DNA of 64,000 bases from CAWJFP01 sp963842155. Its GTDB lineage: Bacteria; Pseudomonadota; Alphaproteobacteria; JACZXZ01. The notes beneath the pieces are model-generated. The model ran no database searches and was not told where the DNA came from. It saw only the letters and a program-made list of their open reading frames with translations. Shown here one piece after another: positions 52,869 through 61,777 of this stretch (positions are counted from its first letter, which is position 1; the number at the start of each line of letters is the position of its first letter). Location of the stretch: assembly GCA_963842155.1 (NCBI GenBank), contig CAWJFP010000036.1:310001-374000 (forward strand), in the 5' to 3' direction. Both the position numbers and the translations under genes were made by a program.

Positions 52869-53849
52869 ATGAGAAAAATCTTGAGCATGCTCGTGGCGGC
52901 CGCCGCAGGAGCCATGATCGCTTACGCCGGACCCGGCCCGGCCGACGCGGCCACCAGGCTCGCCCTCTCGACCTGGGTCGGCTACGGCCCGCTCTACATC
53001 GCGCAGGACCAAGGCCTCTTCAAGAAATACGGGGTCGAGGTCGATCTCATCAAGATGGAGGACCCGAAGCTGCGCTTCGCGGCGCTTCGCGCCGGGCAGC
53101 TCGACGCGCTGGTGAGCACGGTCGACGCCGGCCTTCTCTACCTCAAGGCGCCCGACGATTTCCAATATGTCTGCGCCATCGACGATTCGGACGGCGGCGA
53201 CGGCATCGTCGCCAACAAGGACATCAAGACGGTCGCCGATCTCAAGGGCAAGAAGGTCGCGGTCAACGAGGGATCGGTCTCGCAATTCTATCTCGACGTG
53301 CTGCTCGGCGAGGCGGGCGTCAAGGAATCCGAGCTGCAGACCGTCAATATGACGGCCGGCGACGCCGGCAGCGCCTTCGTCGCCGGCAAGGTGGACGCGG
53401 CGGTCACCTGGGAGCCCTGGCTGACGCGCGGGAAGTCCGCGCCGCAGGGCCACCTGCTGATCGACAGCTCCACGACGCCGGGCCTGATAACCGACATCCT
53501 CATCGTGACCAAGGTCTATGCCGCGGGTCATCAGAAGGACATTCAGGCAATCGTCAACGCCTGGAACGACGCCGTCGCCTGGTCGATCGCGCATCACGAC
53601 CAGGCCGTCGAGATCATGGCGAAAGGCGTGGGCGGATGGCTCAAGGACCCGAAGGAGTTCGCCGAGACCTTGAGCGGGGTGAAGCTTTATGGCGGAGCCG
53701 ACAACAAGGCCTTTTTCGGCTCGCCGTCCAGCCCCGGACCGCTTTACCACACGGTGCAGAAGGCGATCGACGTGTGGTCGAGCCACGGCAAGCTGCAGGT
53801 CCAGGTCAAGCCGTCCGACGTGATCAACGCGGCTTACGTCAACCACTGA
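52869..53849 (+). CDS. Nitrate/taurine-type ABC transporter, periplasmic binding protein
   Basis: 326 residues with a signal peptide (MLVAAAAGAMIAYAGPGPADA). Fold of the SsuA/TauA/ThiY (NMT1) family: LALSTWVGYGPLYIAQDQGLFKKYGVEVDLIKMEDPKLRFAALRAGQLDALVSTVDAG, KGKKVAVNEGSVSQFYLDVLL, GKVDAAVTWEPW. The substrate is not evident; related systems carry sulfonates, nitrate, pyrimidines or cyanate. It lies after hutI, so a product or precursor of the histidine route is possible but not shown. Its stop overlaps the permease start (TGATG). Confidence 0.9.
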   Translation: MRKILSMLVAAAAGAMIAYAGPGPADAATRLALSTWVGYGPLYIAQDQGLFKKYGVEVDLIKMEDPKLRFAALRAGQLDALVSTVDAGLLYLKAPDDFQYVCAIDDSDGGDGIVANKDIKTVADLKGKKVAVNEGSVSQFYLDVLLGEAGVKESELQTVNMTAGDAGSAFVAGKVDAAVTWEPWLTRGKSAPQGHLLIDSSTTPGLITDILIVTKVYAAGHQKDIQAIVNAWNDAVAWSIAHHDQAVEIMAKGVGGWLKDPKEFAETLSGVKLYGGADNKAFFGSPSSPGPLYHTVQKAIDVWSSHGKLQVQVKPSDVINAAYVNH

Positions 53850-54649
53850 TGCCATCGTTCGTCGAGGCGTATTTCGCCCCGAAAAAGGAGATCCCCGGGC
53901 GTGTCTACCTCACGGTAAGCACGCTCGTGGGCCTCCTCGGCCTGCTCGCCTGGTGCATCCTCACCTATGGCGGGCTCGTCCGAGCCGACTTTCTTCCCAC
54001 CCCCGTCGCCGTCGTGCGCGCGGGGATCGATATGACCGAGGACGGCTCGCTCCTGGTGAACACGATGGCGAGCGTCACCGAGATCCTGTCGGGTTTCGCG
54101 CTCGCCTCGATCGTCGCCGTGCCGCTCGGCATCCTCATGGGCAGCTTCAAGATCGTCGAGGCGGCCGTGGAGCCGATGACGAATTTCGTGCGCTATTTGC
54201 CCGTGAGCGCGCTCATTCCGCTCCTCATTCTCTGGGTCGGCATTGACATCGAGGAGAAGATCGCCGTCATCTTCATCGGCACCTTCTTCCAGCAGCTGAT
54301 CATGATCGCCGACGTCTCGGCAAACGTGTCGCAGGATCTGATCGACGTGTCCTACACCCTCGGCGCGACGCGGCGCACCGTGGTGACGCGCGTCCTCATC
54401 CCCGCCACCATGCCCGGCGTGATGGACACGCTTCGCGTCACCCTCGGCTGGGCTTGGACCTATCTCGTCGTGGCCGAGCTCGTGGCCGGCAACAAGGGCC
54501 TCGGCTACCTCATCCTCAACGCCGCGCGCGGCCTCTTCACCGACCAGATTTTCCTCGGCATCATGGTGATCGGGCTGCTGGGGCTGATCACGGATCGGAT
54601 CTTGAAATTACTGCGGCAGCATCTCCTGCCGTGGGCCGCCAATCCCTGA
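53849..54649 (+). CDS. Nitrate/taurine-type ABC transporter, permease
   Basis: 266 residues with six membrane helices. Typical SsuC/TauC order: LGLLAWCILTYGGL, FLPTPVAVV, TEILSGFALASIVAVPLGILMGSFKIVEAAVEPMTNFVRYLPVSALIPLLILWVGID, then the EAA loop VSYTLGATRRTVVTRVLIPATMPGVMDTLRVTLGWAWTYLVVAELVAG. ATG overlaps the binding-protein stop, so coupled. A longer in-frame reading upstream is only a shadow. Confidence 0.93.
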   Translation: MPSFVEAYFAPKKEIPGRVYLTVSTLVGLLGLLAWCILTYGGLVRADFLPTPVAVVRAGIDMTEDGSLLVNTMASVTEILSGFALASIVAVPLGILMGSFKIVEAAVEPMTNFVRYLPVSALIPLLILWVGIDIEEKIAVIFIGTFFQQLIMIADVSANVSQDLIDVSYTLGATRRTVVTRVLIPATMPGVMDTLRVTLGWAWTYLVVAELVAGNKGLGYLILNAARGLFTDQIFLGIMVIGLLGLITDRILKLLRQHLLPWAANP

Positions 54650-54658
54650 CACAGACCC

Positions 54659-55435
54659 GTGGCAAAGCTCCGCATCGAGAATGTCGCGCTGCGGTTCGCG
54701 CCGAAGCGCGGCGGACCGGTCGTGGCGCTCGAGAACATTTCGCTCGATGTCGAGGACAAGGAATTCTCGGTCATCGTCGGCCCGTCGGGCTGCGGCAAGA
54801 CGAGCCTGCTCCGCCTCGTCGCCGGCCTCATCGAGCCGAGCGAAGGAGCGATCTATCTCGACGGCAAGCCCGTCACCAGGCCGGGCAAGGACCGCGGCAT
54901 GGTGTTCCAGTCCTATACGCTCTTTCCCTGGTTGACGGTGCAGAAGAACATCGAATTCGGACCGCAGATCAATGGCGTGCCGGCGAAGGCGCGGGCCGAG
55001 ACGGCGCGGCGCTATATCGCGCAGGTGGGGCTCGAGGGCTTCGAGAAGGCCTACCCCAACCAGCTCTCGGGCGGCATGCGTCAACGCGTGGCGCTGGCGC
55101 GCGCGCTTGCCAACGATCCCACCATCCTGTTGATGGACGAGCCGTTCGGCGCGCTGGACAGCCAGACGCGCTCGCTCATGCAGGAACTGCTGCTCAAGGT
55201 CTGGGAGCAATCGCACAAGACGGTGTTCTTCATCACCCACGACATCGACGAGGCGATCCTGCTCGGCGACCGCGTCTATGTCATGACGGCGCGGCCGGGG
55301 CGCATCAAGGAGGAGATCGACATCGACATCCCGCGCCCGCGCAGCGTCGATGTGCTCACCTCCGACCGCTTCATCGCGCTGAAACGCCGCACGATGAGCC
55401 TCATCCACGCCGAAGCGGTACGCGCGATGGGATGA
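54659..55435 (+). CDS. Nitrate/taurine-type ABC transporter, ATPase
   Basis: 258 residues, GTG start nine bases past the permease stop. Walker A GPSGCGKTSLL, Q-loop MVFQSYTLFPWLTV, signature LSGGMRQRVALARAL, Walker B ILLMDEPFGALDSQTR and switch FFITHDIDEAILLGDRVYVM. The tail IDIDIPRPRSVDVLTSDRF is characteristic of the SsuB/TauB branch. Complete and intact. Confidence 0.95.
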   Translation: MAKLRIENVALRFAPKRGGPVVALENISLDVEDKEFSVIVGPSGCGKTSLLRLVAGLIEPSEGAIYLDGKPVTRPGKDRGMVFQSYTLFPWLTVQKNIEFGPQINGVPAKARAETARRYIAQVGLEGFEKAYPNQLSGGMRQRVALARALANDPTILLMDEPFGALDSQTRSLMQELLLKVWEQSHKTVFFITHDIDEAILLGDRVYVMTARPGRIKEEIDIDIPRPRSVDVLTSDRFIALKRRTMSLIHAEAVRAMG

Positions 55436-55615
55436 CGAGGGCCGCCGGCATCGGCGCTCAGGATGCCACTGCCTCCGTCGCCCAGGGCATATTGCCACCC
55501 CCGATGACGCCGCCTGACCGATCACCGCGATTGACGGCTCCGCTTTCCCGGATGGATAGTCCTCATTCGCTGTTTGACCCGCCAATCAAGAACCATGTTC
55601 AGGAGGAAATCGCCC

Positions 55616-56098
55616 ATGCTGAGAGTCACCACAGCGACAATCGCCGCGCTCTTCGCTTCCGCTTTTATCGCCGCCGGCGCGATTGCCGAAGGCCCCATGC
55701 CCTACGGCACGCCGATCAGCTTGGACAACGCCAAGAAGACCGCTGAGGTTGCCGCGGCCGAGGCGCAGAAGAACGGTTGGGGCATGGCCATCGCCATCGT
55801 CGATCCCGCAGGCATGCTGGTTTACTTCGAGAAGCTCGAGAACACTCAGAACGGCAGCGTGCATGTGTCGATCGCGAAGGCGCGCAGCGCAGCACTATTC
55901 CGCCGCCCGACTAAGGCGTTCGAGGACGCGCTGGTCGGCGGACGGCAAGCGATCCTGGCCCTGCCGGACGCCATCCCGCTCGAGGGCGGCATACCGCTCG
56001 TCTCCGAGGGCAAGATCGTCGGCGCGATCGGCGTCAGCGGCGGCACCTCGGTGCAGGATGGCCAGGTGGCGAAGGCGGCGGCCGACGGCTTCAAATAA
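55616..56098 (+). CDS. Secreted GlcG/HbpS-family heme-binding-like protein
   Basis: 160 residues with a signal peptide (TIAALFASAFIAAGAIA). The GlcG/HbpS domain (formerly DUF336) is clear: ISLDNAKKTAEVAAAEAQKNGWGMAIAIVDPAGMLVYFEKLEN, SIAKARSAALFRRPTKAFE, GGIPLVSEGKIVGAIGVSGGTSVQDGQVAKAAADG. HbpS of Streptomyces binds heme and GlcG is linked to glycolate use; here the role is unknown. ATG at 55616 with AGGAGG nine bases upstream. Separated from the importer by 180 bases, so may have its own promoter. Confidence 0.9.
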   Translation: MLRVTTATIAALFASAFIAAGAIAEGPMPYGTPISLDNAKKTAEVAAAEAQKNGWGMAIAIVDPAGMLVYFEKLENTQNGSVHVSIAKARSAALFRRPTKAFEDALVGGRQAILALPDAIPLEGGIPLVSEGKIVGAIGVSGGTSVQDGQVAKAAADGFK

Positions 56099-56123
56099 CG
56101 CCGCCTTCGCGCGGCAGGCGGAT

Positions 56124-57413
<1,290 letters not shown>

Positions 57414-57841
57414 AGTGGTGATTTTCCCATGATGGCAGGCGAGGGCGCAGCAGCAGCCGCGCCGGCGAGCCGTATGATGATGAAGTCAGCGGAACGAAAC
57501 GGCGCGGCCGAGGCCACTCCCAGCGAATCGCGGACGGTGGACGAAGGTTATAGCCCTCGTTGGGGCTGGTCCCGACGCGAACGGGAGGCCGAATTCGGAT
57601 AGTCTCGGGACAATAAGCTCGGGACCCCTGGGCCGCGAGCGCATCGCGCTATCGCGAGAATATGACTGCATACTAAGTAGCGCCTTCGCTCGCGGAAAGC
57701 AAGCTTTCTCGTCGCGCGTCGCGGCGCGGGGCCGATTATCGCCCCGCGACCTGGGTTTGCAGGCCCGTTAACCAAGGGGAAACCATTCGGTGGCAATTTG
57801 GAAAGCATGAGCGATTCGCAACCGGCCGCAAGGACTTTCCC
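57414..57841. other. Intergenic region between divergent helicase and outer-membrane protein genes
   Basis: 428 bases. Contains both promoters. A GC hairpin with the arms GCGGGGC / GCCCCGC at about 57727-57747 might be a leader structure of the outer-membrane gene, as it has no T tract. No open frame of interest. Confidence 0.4.
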
Positions 57842-58642
57842 ATGTCGAGGATGAAATCCGGTCTGCTGGCCTTTGCCTGCCTGTTTGCGCTGTCCGCCGG
57901 CACTGCGCAGGCGGGCTGGGATCAGAGCTTCGAGATCGGACCCGATGTTTATTACTACCATTACACGGAGCCGGGCTTTGCCCATTACCTCGGCTTCTTC
58001 TACGGTGCCGATGCGGCTTACACGGTGAGCTATAACAAGCTTGGGCTGCGCCTCGAGGGGCGCGCCGCCGCCGCTTCGCTCAAATATGACGGAAGCGGCA
58101 CCTCGAACGGCAATGATCATTACACGGCCGAGACCCGCGCACTGCTCGAGCGCGAGTTCGCAATCGACGACAACTGGTCGATCACACCCTATGCCGGCAT
58201 CGGCTTCCGCGATCTATTCGACGCCTCGGGCGGGGTGGTGACCTCGACCGGCGCGCTCGGCTACGACCGAGAATCCCACTATTACTATCTCCCGATCGGC
58301 CTGCAGGTGCCGGTCACGCTTGCGCCCGATTGGCGCATCGTGCCGAGCGTCGAGTACGATTATCTCATTCAGGGATATCAACATACCTACCTCACCAATA
58401 TCCCCGGATTTTCGAACGACCTGACCAATAGCCAATCCGAAGGCCATGGGTTTCGTGCCTCGCTGATGGTGGAGGGCAAGACGCCGATCGGCTCCGTCAA
58501 GTTCGGCCCCTATTTGCGCTATTGGAGCATCGGCGTTTCGAACGTGCAGAGCACCTCGTATTTCGGCACTCCCCTTATCGGCTATGAGCCGGGGAACCAT
58601 ACGGTCGAGGCCGGAGCCTCGCTGGTCTATATCTTCCAATAG
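57842..58642 (+). CDS. Outer-membrane beta-barrel protein
   Basis: 266 residues with a signal peptide (GLLAFACLFALSAGTAQA). The mature chain has alternating aromatic/hydrophobic strands (SFEIGPDVYYYHYTEPGFAHYLGFFYG, AYTVSYNKLGLRLEGRAA, SITPYAGIGFRDLFDAS, GLQVPVTLAPDWRIVPSVEYDYLIQGYQH) and ends AGASLVYIFQ with a C-terminal Gln rather than Phe after Phe; the signature of an eight-to-ten stranded barrel. No specific family name. RBS AGGACTTTCCC before ATG 57842. Confidence 0.75.
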   Translation: MSRMKSGLLAFACLFALSAGTAQAGWDQSFEIGPDVYYYHYTEPGFAHYLGFFYGADAAYTVSYNKLGLRLEGRAAAASLKYDGSGTSNGNDHYTAETRALLEREFAIDDNWSITPYAGIGFRDLFDASGGVVTSTGALGYDRESHYYYLPIGLQVPVTLAPDWRIVPSVEYDYLIQGYQHTYLTNIPGFSNDLTNSQSEGHGFRASLMVEGKTPIGSVKFGPYLRYWSIGVSNVQSTSYFGTPLIGYEPGNHTVEAGASLVYIFQ

Positions 58643-58664
58643 AAGCGCGCGCGGCGCCGGCGCA

Positions 58665-58895
58665 TTATTTCCGCAAGCCGCGCTTGGGAATCGCGTCCAG
58701 GAGATGGGCAAGAAGTTGCGTCGCCGCCTCCTCGGTGAGCTGAAGCAGCAGATCGCCGCCTTCCCCTTCGAGCGCCACGCGCACGAGGTCGAAGGGGCGC
58801 CGCCCGATTTCGACCCCGGTCACGCGCGTGATGACCTCGGTCGTTTCCATGACGGCGTCCTGCCTATGCGGCGATGATCGCGGCTTCGTCATCAT
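58665..58895 (-). CDS. Small hypothetical protein upstream of metF
   Basis: 76 residues: VITRVTGVEIGRRPFDLVRVALEGEGGDLLLQLTEEAATQLLAHLLDAI. Looks like a small beta-strand plus helix domain; not recognised. Start at 58895 with GAGGGAGCAG upstream. It follows the metF-like gene in the same direction (19 bases after its stop), so they are cotranscribed. Short but with good codon pattern and ribosome site. Confidence 0.6.
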   Translation of the reverse strand: MMTKPRSSPHRQDAVMETTEVITRVTGVEIGRRPFDLVRVALEGEGGDLLLQLTEEAATQLLAHLLDAIPKRGLRK

Positions 58896-58913
58896 GGCCC
58901 TGCTCCCTCGCTC

Positions 58914-59858
58914 TCAAAAGCGCAGCACATCAAGCCCGCGCCCGTCGCTTGCGATCTCGAACTCGCCACGCAGAACGGCGCCGGCCCATTGCACCGTCCG
59001 CTCGACGCCCCCGAACGGAAAAAGATGGAGTCCCGCCGGCCGGAACCCGTTCTCCTTCGCGCGCTCGGCCGCGAGCGCGGCGATCGCCTCGGCGGGCGTC
59101 GCCGTCGAGATCAACTCGATCAACGCCTTGCGATGGCTGCGCAACATGCGAAGCGATGCGGTCACGCCGCAGCGCTGCGCGAATTTGAGCAATGTCGCCC
59201 TGCCGGCGACACCGGCCAGGCCGATATGGATGGGCACGCCGTCGAGCTCGCGCGATGTCTGGCGCGTCCAAGCGACGATACGGTCGGGCTCGAAGCAGAA
59301 CTGGGTCACGATGCGCGGCTCGAGGCCGGCCTCCCTCGCCGCGGCGACCTTGCGCGGCAGCGCCGCGCGCAAAGCGTCGGCCGCGATCCGCGGATGGCCG
59401 CCCGGATAGCCGGCGATGCCGACCCGGCGGATGCCGTGGCGCGCGAGCAACCCGCTCTCCAGCAGCGCCGCGCTGTCCGCAAAAGGGCCGAGGGGCTTGG
59501 GCTCGTCGCCCGCGACGACGAGAACGTCGTCGACTCCCGCCTCGCCATGCAAGCGCGCGAGAAAATTCTCGAGCGCGGCCGCGCTTGCCATGCGCCGCGC
59601 CGCGATGTGCGGCACCGGGTTGAAGCCGTTGCGTCGAAGTCCCGCGGCCGTCGCGATTGTCGGCGCGAGGGGCCTGCCCGCGACCGAGGCGACATAGACC
59701 GTCTGGCCCGGCGGCAATACAGCGCGGTAATGATCCAGCTCGAGCTCCCCGCGCGGCGCAAGCTCGAGCGAATAGCCGCGCAGGAGCTCGGCGATTTGCA
59801 CCTTTTCGAGGTCCTTGGGTCGCGTTGCCGTCCCGGCGGGCGATGTCGGAAGCGCCAT
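58914..59858 (-). CDS. metF: Methylenetetrahydrofolate reductase-like protein
   Basis: FAD-dependent reduction of methylene-THF to methyl-THF. 314 residues in a TIM barrel: YSLELAPRGELE, YVASVAGRPL, NPVPHIAARRMAS, DDVLVVAGDEP, VGIAGYPGGHPRI, RIVTQFCFEPDRIV, IGLAGVAGRATLLKFAQRCGV. The residues binding the flavin (H-x-A and the VAGD region) fit the family, but the N-terminus is shorter and divergent. It is probably not the main methionine-pathway enzyme but a specialised relative; it lies just after a methyltransferase gene, so a demethylation or one-carbon route is plausible. Confidence 0.82.
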   Translation of the reverse strand: MALPTSPAGTATRPKDLEKVQIAELLRGYSLELAPRGELELDHYRAVLPPGQTVYVASVAGRPLAPTIATAAGLRRNGFNPVPHIAARRMASAAALENFLARLHGEAGVDDVLVVAGDEPKPLGPFADSAALLESGLLARHGIRRVGIAGYPGGHPRIAADALRAALPRKVAAAREAGLEPRIVTQFCFEPDRIVAWTRQTSRELDGVPIHIGLAGVAGRATLLKFAQRCGVTASLRMLRSHRKALIELISTATPAEAIAALAAERAKENGFRPAGLHLFPFGGVERTVQWAGAVLRGEFEIASDGRGLDVLRF

Positions 59859-59872
59859 GCTCGCGGGCCCGC

Positions 59873-61325
59873 TCAATCGCGCCGCCGCGAGACGACATAG
59901 GATTCGTCCTGGAACCACAGGCCGCCGTGGCGCTGCAGCACCGCCTTGGTCGCCTCGATATATTCGCTGCCGCCCATGACCTGGGCCAGGCGATCGTCCT
60001 CGATTTGATTCACGTAAACAGCGGCGTTCCAGGCGGCGAGCAGGGTCGAGGTTCCGATCGCCTGACCGATCTCCTCGGGCAGCGTGTGCATGCGGTAAGT
60101 GAAGATCGAGCGGCTGTCGGAATAGGCGTTGAAATTGAGGTCGCGCCCGGCCGCGCCAAGCTCTACCTTGAGGGCATGCAGCAGCTGATGCCGGTCATGC
60201 CGGAAGGGCTGCTCGTCCGGCCATATGCGCTGGATGATCTCGAGCCCGGGATCCTGGCCATGCGAGTGGATGGCCAGCAGGCGCCCGCCCTTGCCGAGGC
60301 TTTGGGCCAGAGGCACCAGCACCTTCTTGACCTTGAAGTCGATGGGCGCGCGTAGCCGGTAAGGCTGCGAGGCGATCACCAGGTCGAAATCGGCACGGCT
60401 CTCGCCGCGGCGCGGAATCACGCGGTCGAGCAGGAACCTGTGGTCCTCGCGATAGAGGATGAGGATGGTCGGCCGCTGATAGAGCGGGTTGCCCGTCTTC
60501 GGGCTCGCGCGCGCGGTCCAATGCTCGGCGAGGAAGGGCTGCAGCCCGCGTATCTGTTGGTCGAAATCATGCGCCGTGGTGCCGGAGAGCGGCACCTTAT
60601 GCCAGGTGAGCGCGCTCGCCGCGGCGAGCGACTTCGGCGTGAGCCAGGGCGCCTCGGAGTAATAGAGGTTGGTCAGCACGAGCACCGTCGACGGATGCTC
60701 GAAGAAGCGGTCGGGCATCTTCTCGAGGCCGAGACGCACATCCTCCAGGCTGATCTCCTTGCCCACCGCGTAGAGCGGCATGGTCGGAAAGCGGTGATGC
60801 ATCTCGCGGATGACTCGGCGTGAGCACGGTGCCGTCGCCCATGCCGGCATCGAAGAGACGCAAGGCCGGCGGCTTGGGATGAATGTTGCCAAGCTCCATG
60901 CCGATCCGCTCGCCCACCACCCACTTCTCGCTGCAGGTGTTCACGAACAGCAGATATTTCTGCCGGTTGTCGTAGAAGCGGAAATTCTGCTGCGAGGAGG
61001 TGCCGTCGGCGCGGGGCGTTACCATCGGCGCCGCGCCCGGCGCCGGCGCGGCCGCATTTGCAGGGAATGGTCGAACGTCCGGCGGCGCATGCGACGCGAG
61101 ATCGCGGCGCGAGCTTCGCGGCAGGATTTGACCGTCGTAGCTTCTGATGAAGTCGTGGACGCGATCCAACGTCCGCGTCGTCACATGACCGCCGAAGCGT
61201 AATCGGCTCACCAGCTTGCCGTCATTGACGGCGAGCCGGCCGAAGGTCGATTCCGCCATATGCGTCTGGCGGCAGAACTGTCCGATCTGGTCGAGAAGCG
61301 CTTGCGGGCTACCCTCCGCGCCCAT
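59873..61325 (-). CDS. SAM-dependent methyltransferase-like protein with N-terminal helix-turn-helix, frameshifted near 60817
   Basis: The N-terminal 60 residues (LLDQIGQFCRQTHMAESTFGRLAVNDGKLVSRLRFGGHVTTRTLDRVHDFI) look like a small helix-turn-helix. Then follows a linker (100-150), and a methyltransferase with LRLFDAGMGDGTVLT (glycine-rich SAM loop). In the next frame it continues RVIREMHHRFPTMPLYAVGKEISLEDVRLGLEKM, VLVLTNLYYSEAPWL, DFDLVIASQPYRLRAP, LGKGGRLLAIHSHG. One extra base at about 60817 separates the parts; corrected length 483. ATG at 61325 with GGAGGAAATGC directly upstream. Likely cotranscribed with the metF-like gene 15 bases downstream. Confidence 0.8.
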
Positions 61326-61777
61326 GCATTTCCTCCGATTTATGCGTCTTTTTGTCGGCTGAATCTGCGTAACGGGTCGATCGCTGTCTACCTTAAAATT
61401 GCCCACTCATGGTATGGGCAGAAAATTAAAATATATCCCACAAACGCTGTATCAAATAATATATTGATCTTAAAAAGCATTTTAAATGACACGCGGCAAT
61501 CGCTTATGATTGAGGGGTGGGCATAACTCATCTGCCCACGGAACAGAGCCTTAGTGGGCAATTATGATTGTGGGCAGATCAGCGGGGGCCGAGATCTCGC
61601 GGGCGGGTTGGAGGAGTTAAAGGGGGCGCATTCGGCCCGGGAGAGCACAGACTATGAACAGGAGCGGCCGCGGCGCCCCCGCTCGGCCGCGCCGTTGCCG
61701 TCCTCTGTCAACGACCATAACATCCCTGACGGCTACTCGTGTGGCAGTCCCGAGCTCGGAGATAAGGACGAATAGCG
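61326..61777. other. AT-rich intergenic region with a GTGGGCA half-site array
   Basis: 452 bases between the divergent methyltransferase and TPR/GT41 genes, with an AT-rich core (61400-61500). It holds the elements listed separately at 61400-61576 and must contain both promoters. Short frames have no recognisable product. Confidence 0.5.
61400..61576. promoter_or_regulatory. Array of TGGGCA/TGCCCA elements in three pairs
   Basis: Pair 1: TGCCCA at 61400-61405 and TGGGCA at 61415-61420 (inverted, nine bases between). Pair 2: GTGGGCA at 61517-61523 and TGCCCAC at 61533-61539 (inverted, nine between). Pair 3: GTGGGCA at 61554-61560 and 61570-61576 (direct, nine between). The even spacing in a divergent control region points to an operator for a dimeric regulator. 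Confidence 0.55.

Noticed and set aside
59859..61777. SAM riboswitch before the metF-like or methyltransferase gene
   Set aside because: metF follows the methyltransferase by 15 bases, and the region upstream of the latter has paired GTGGGCA elements but no SAM-I or SAM-II core.
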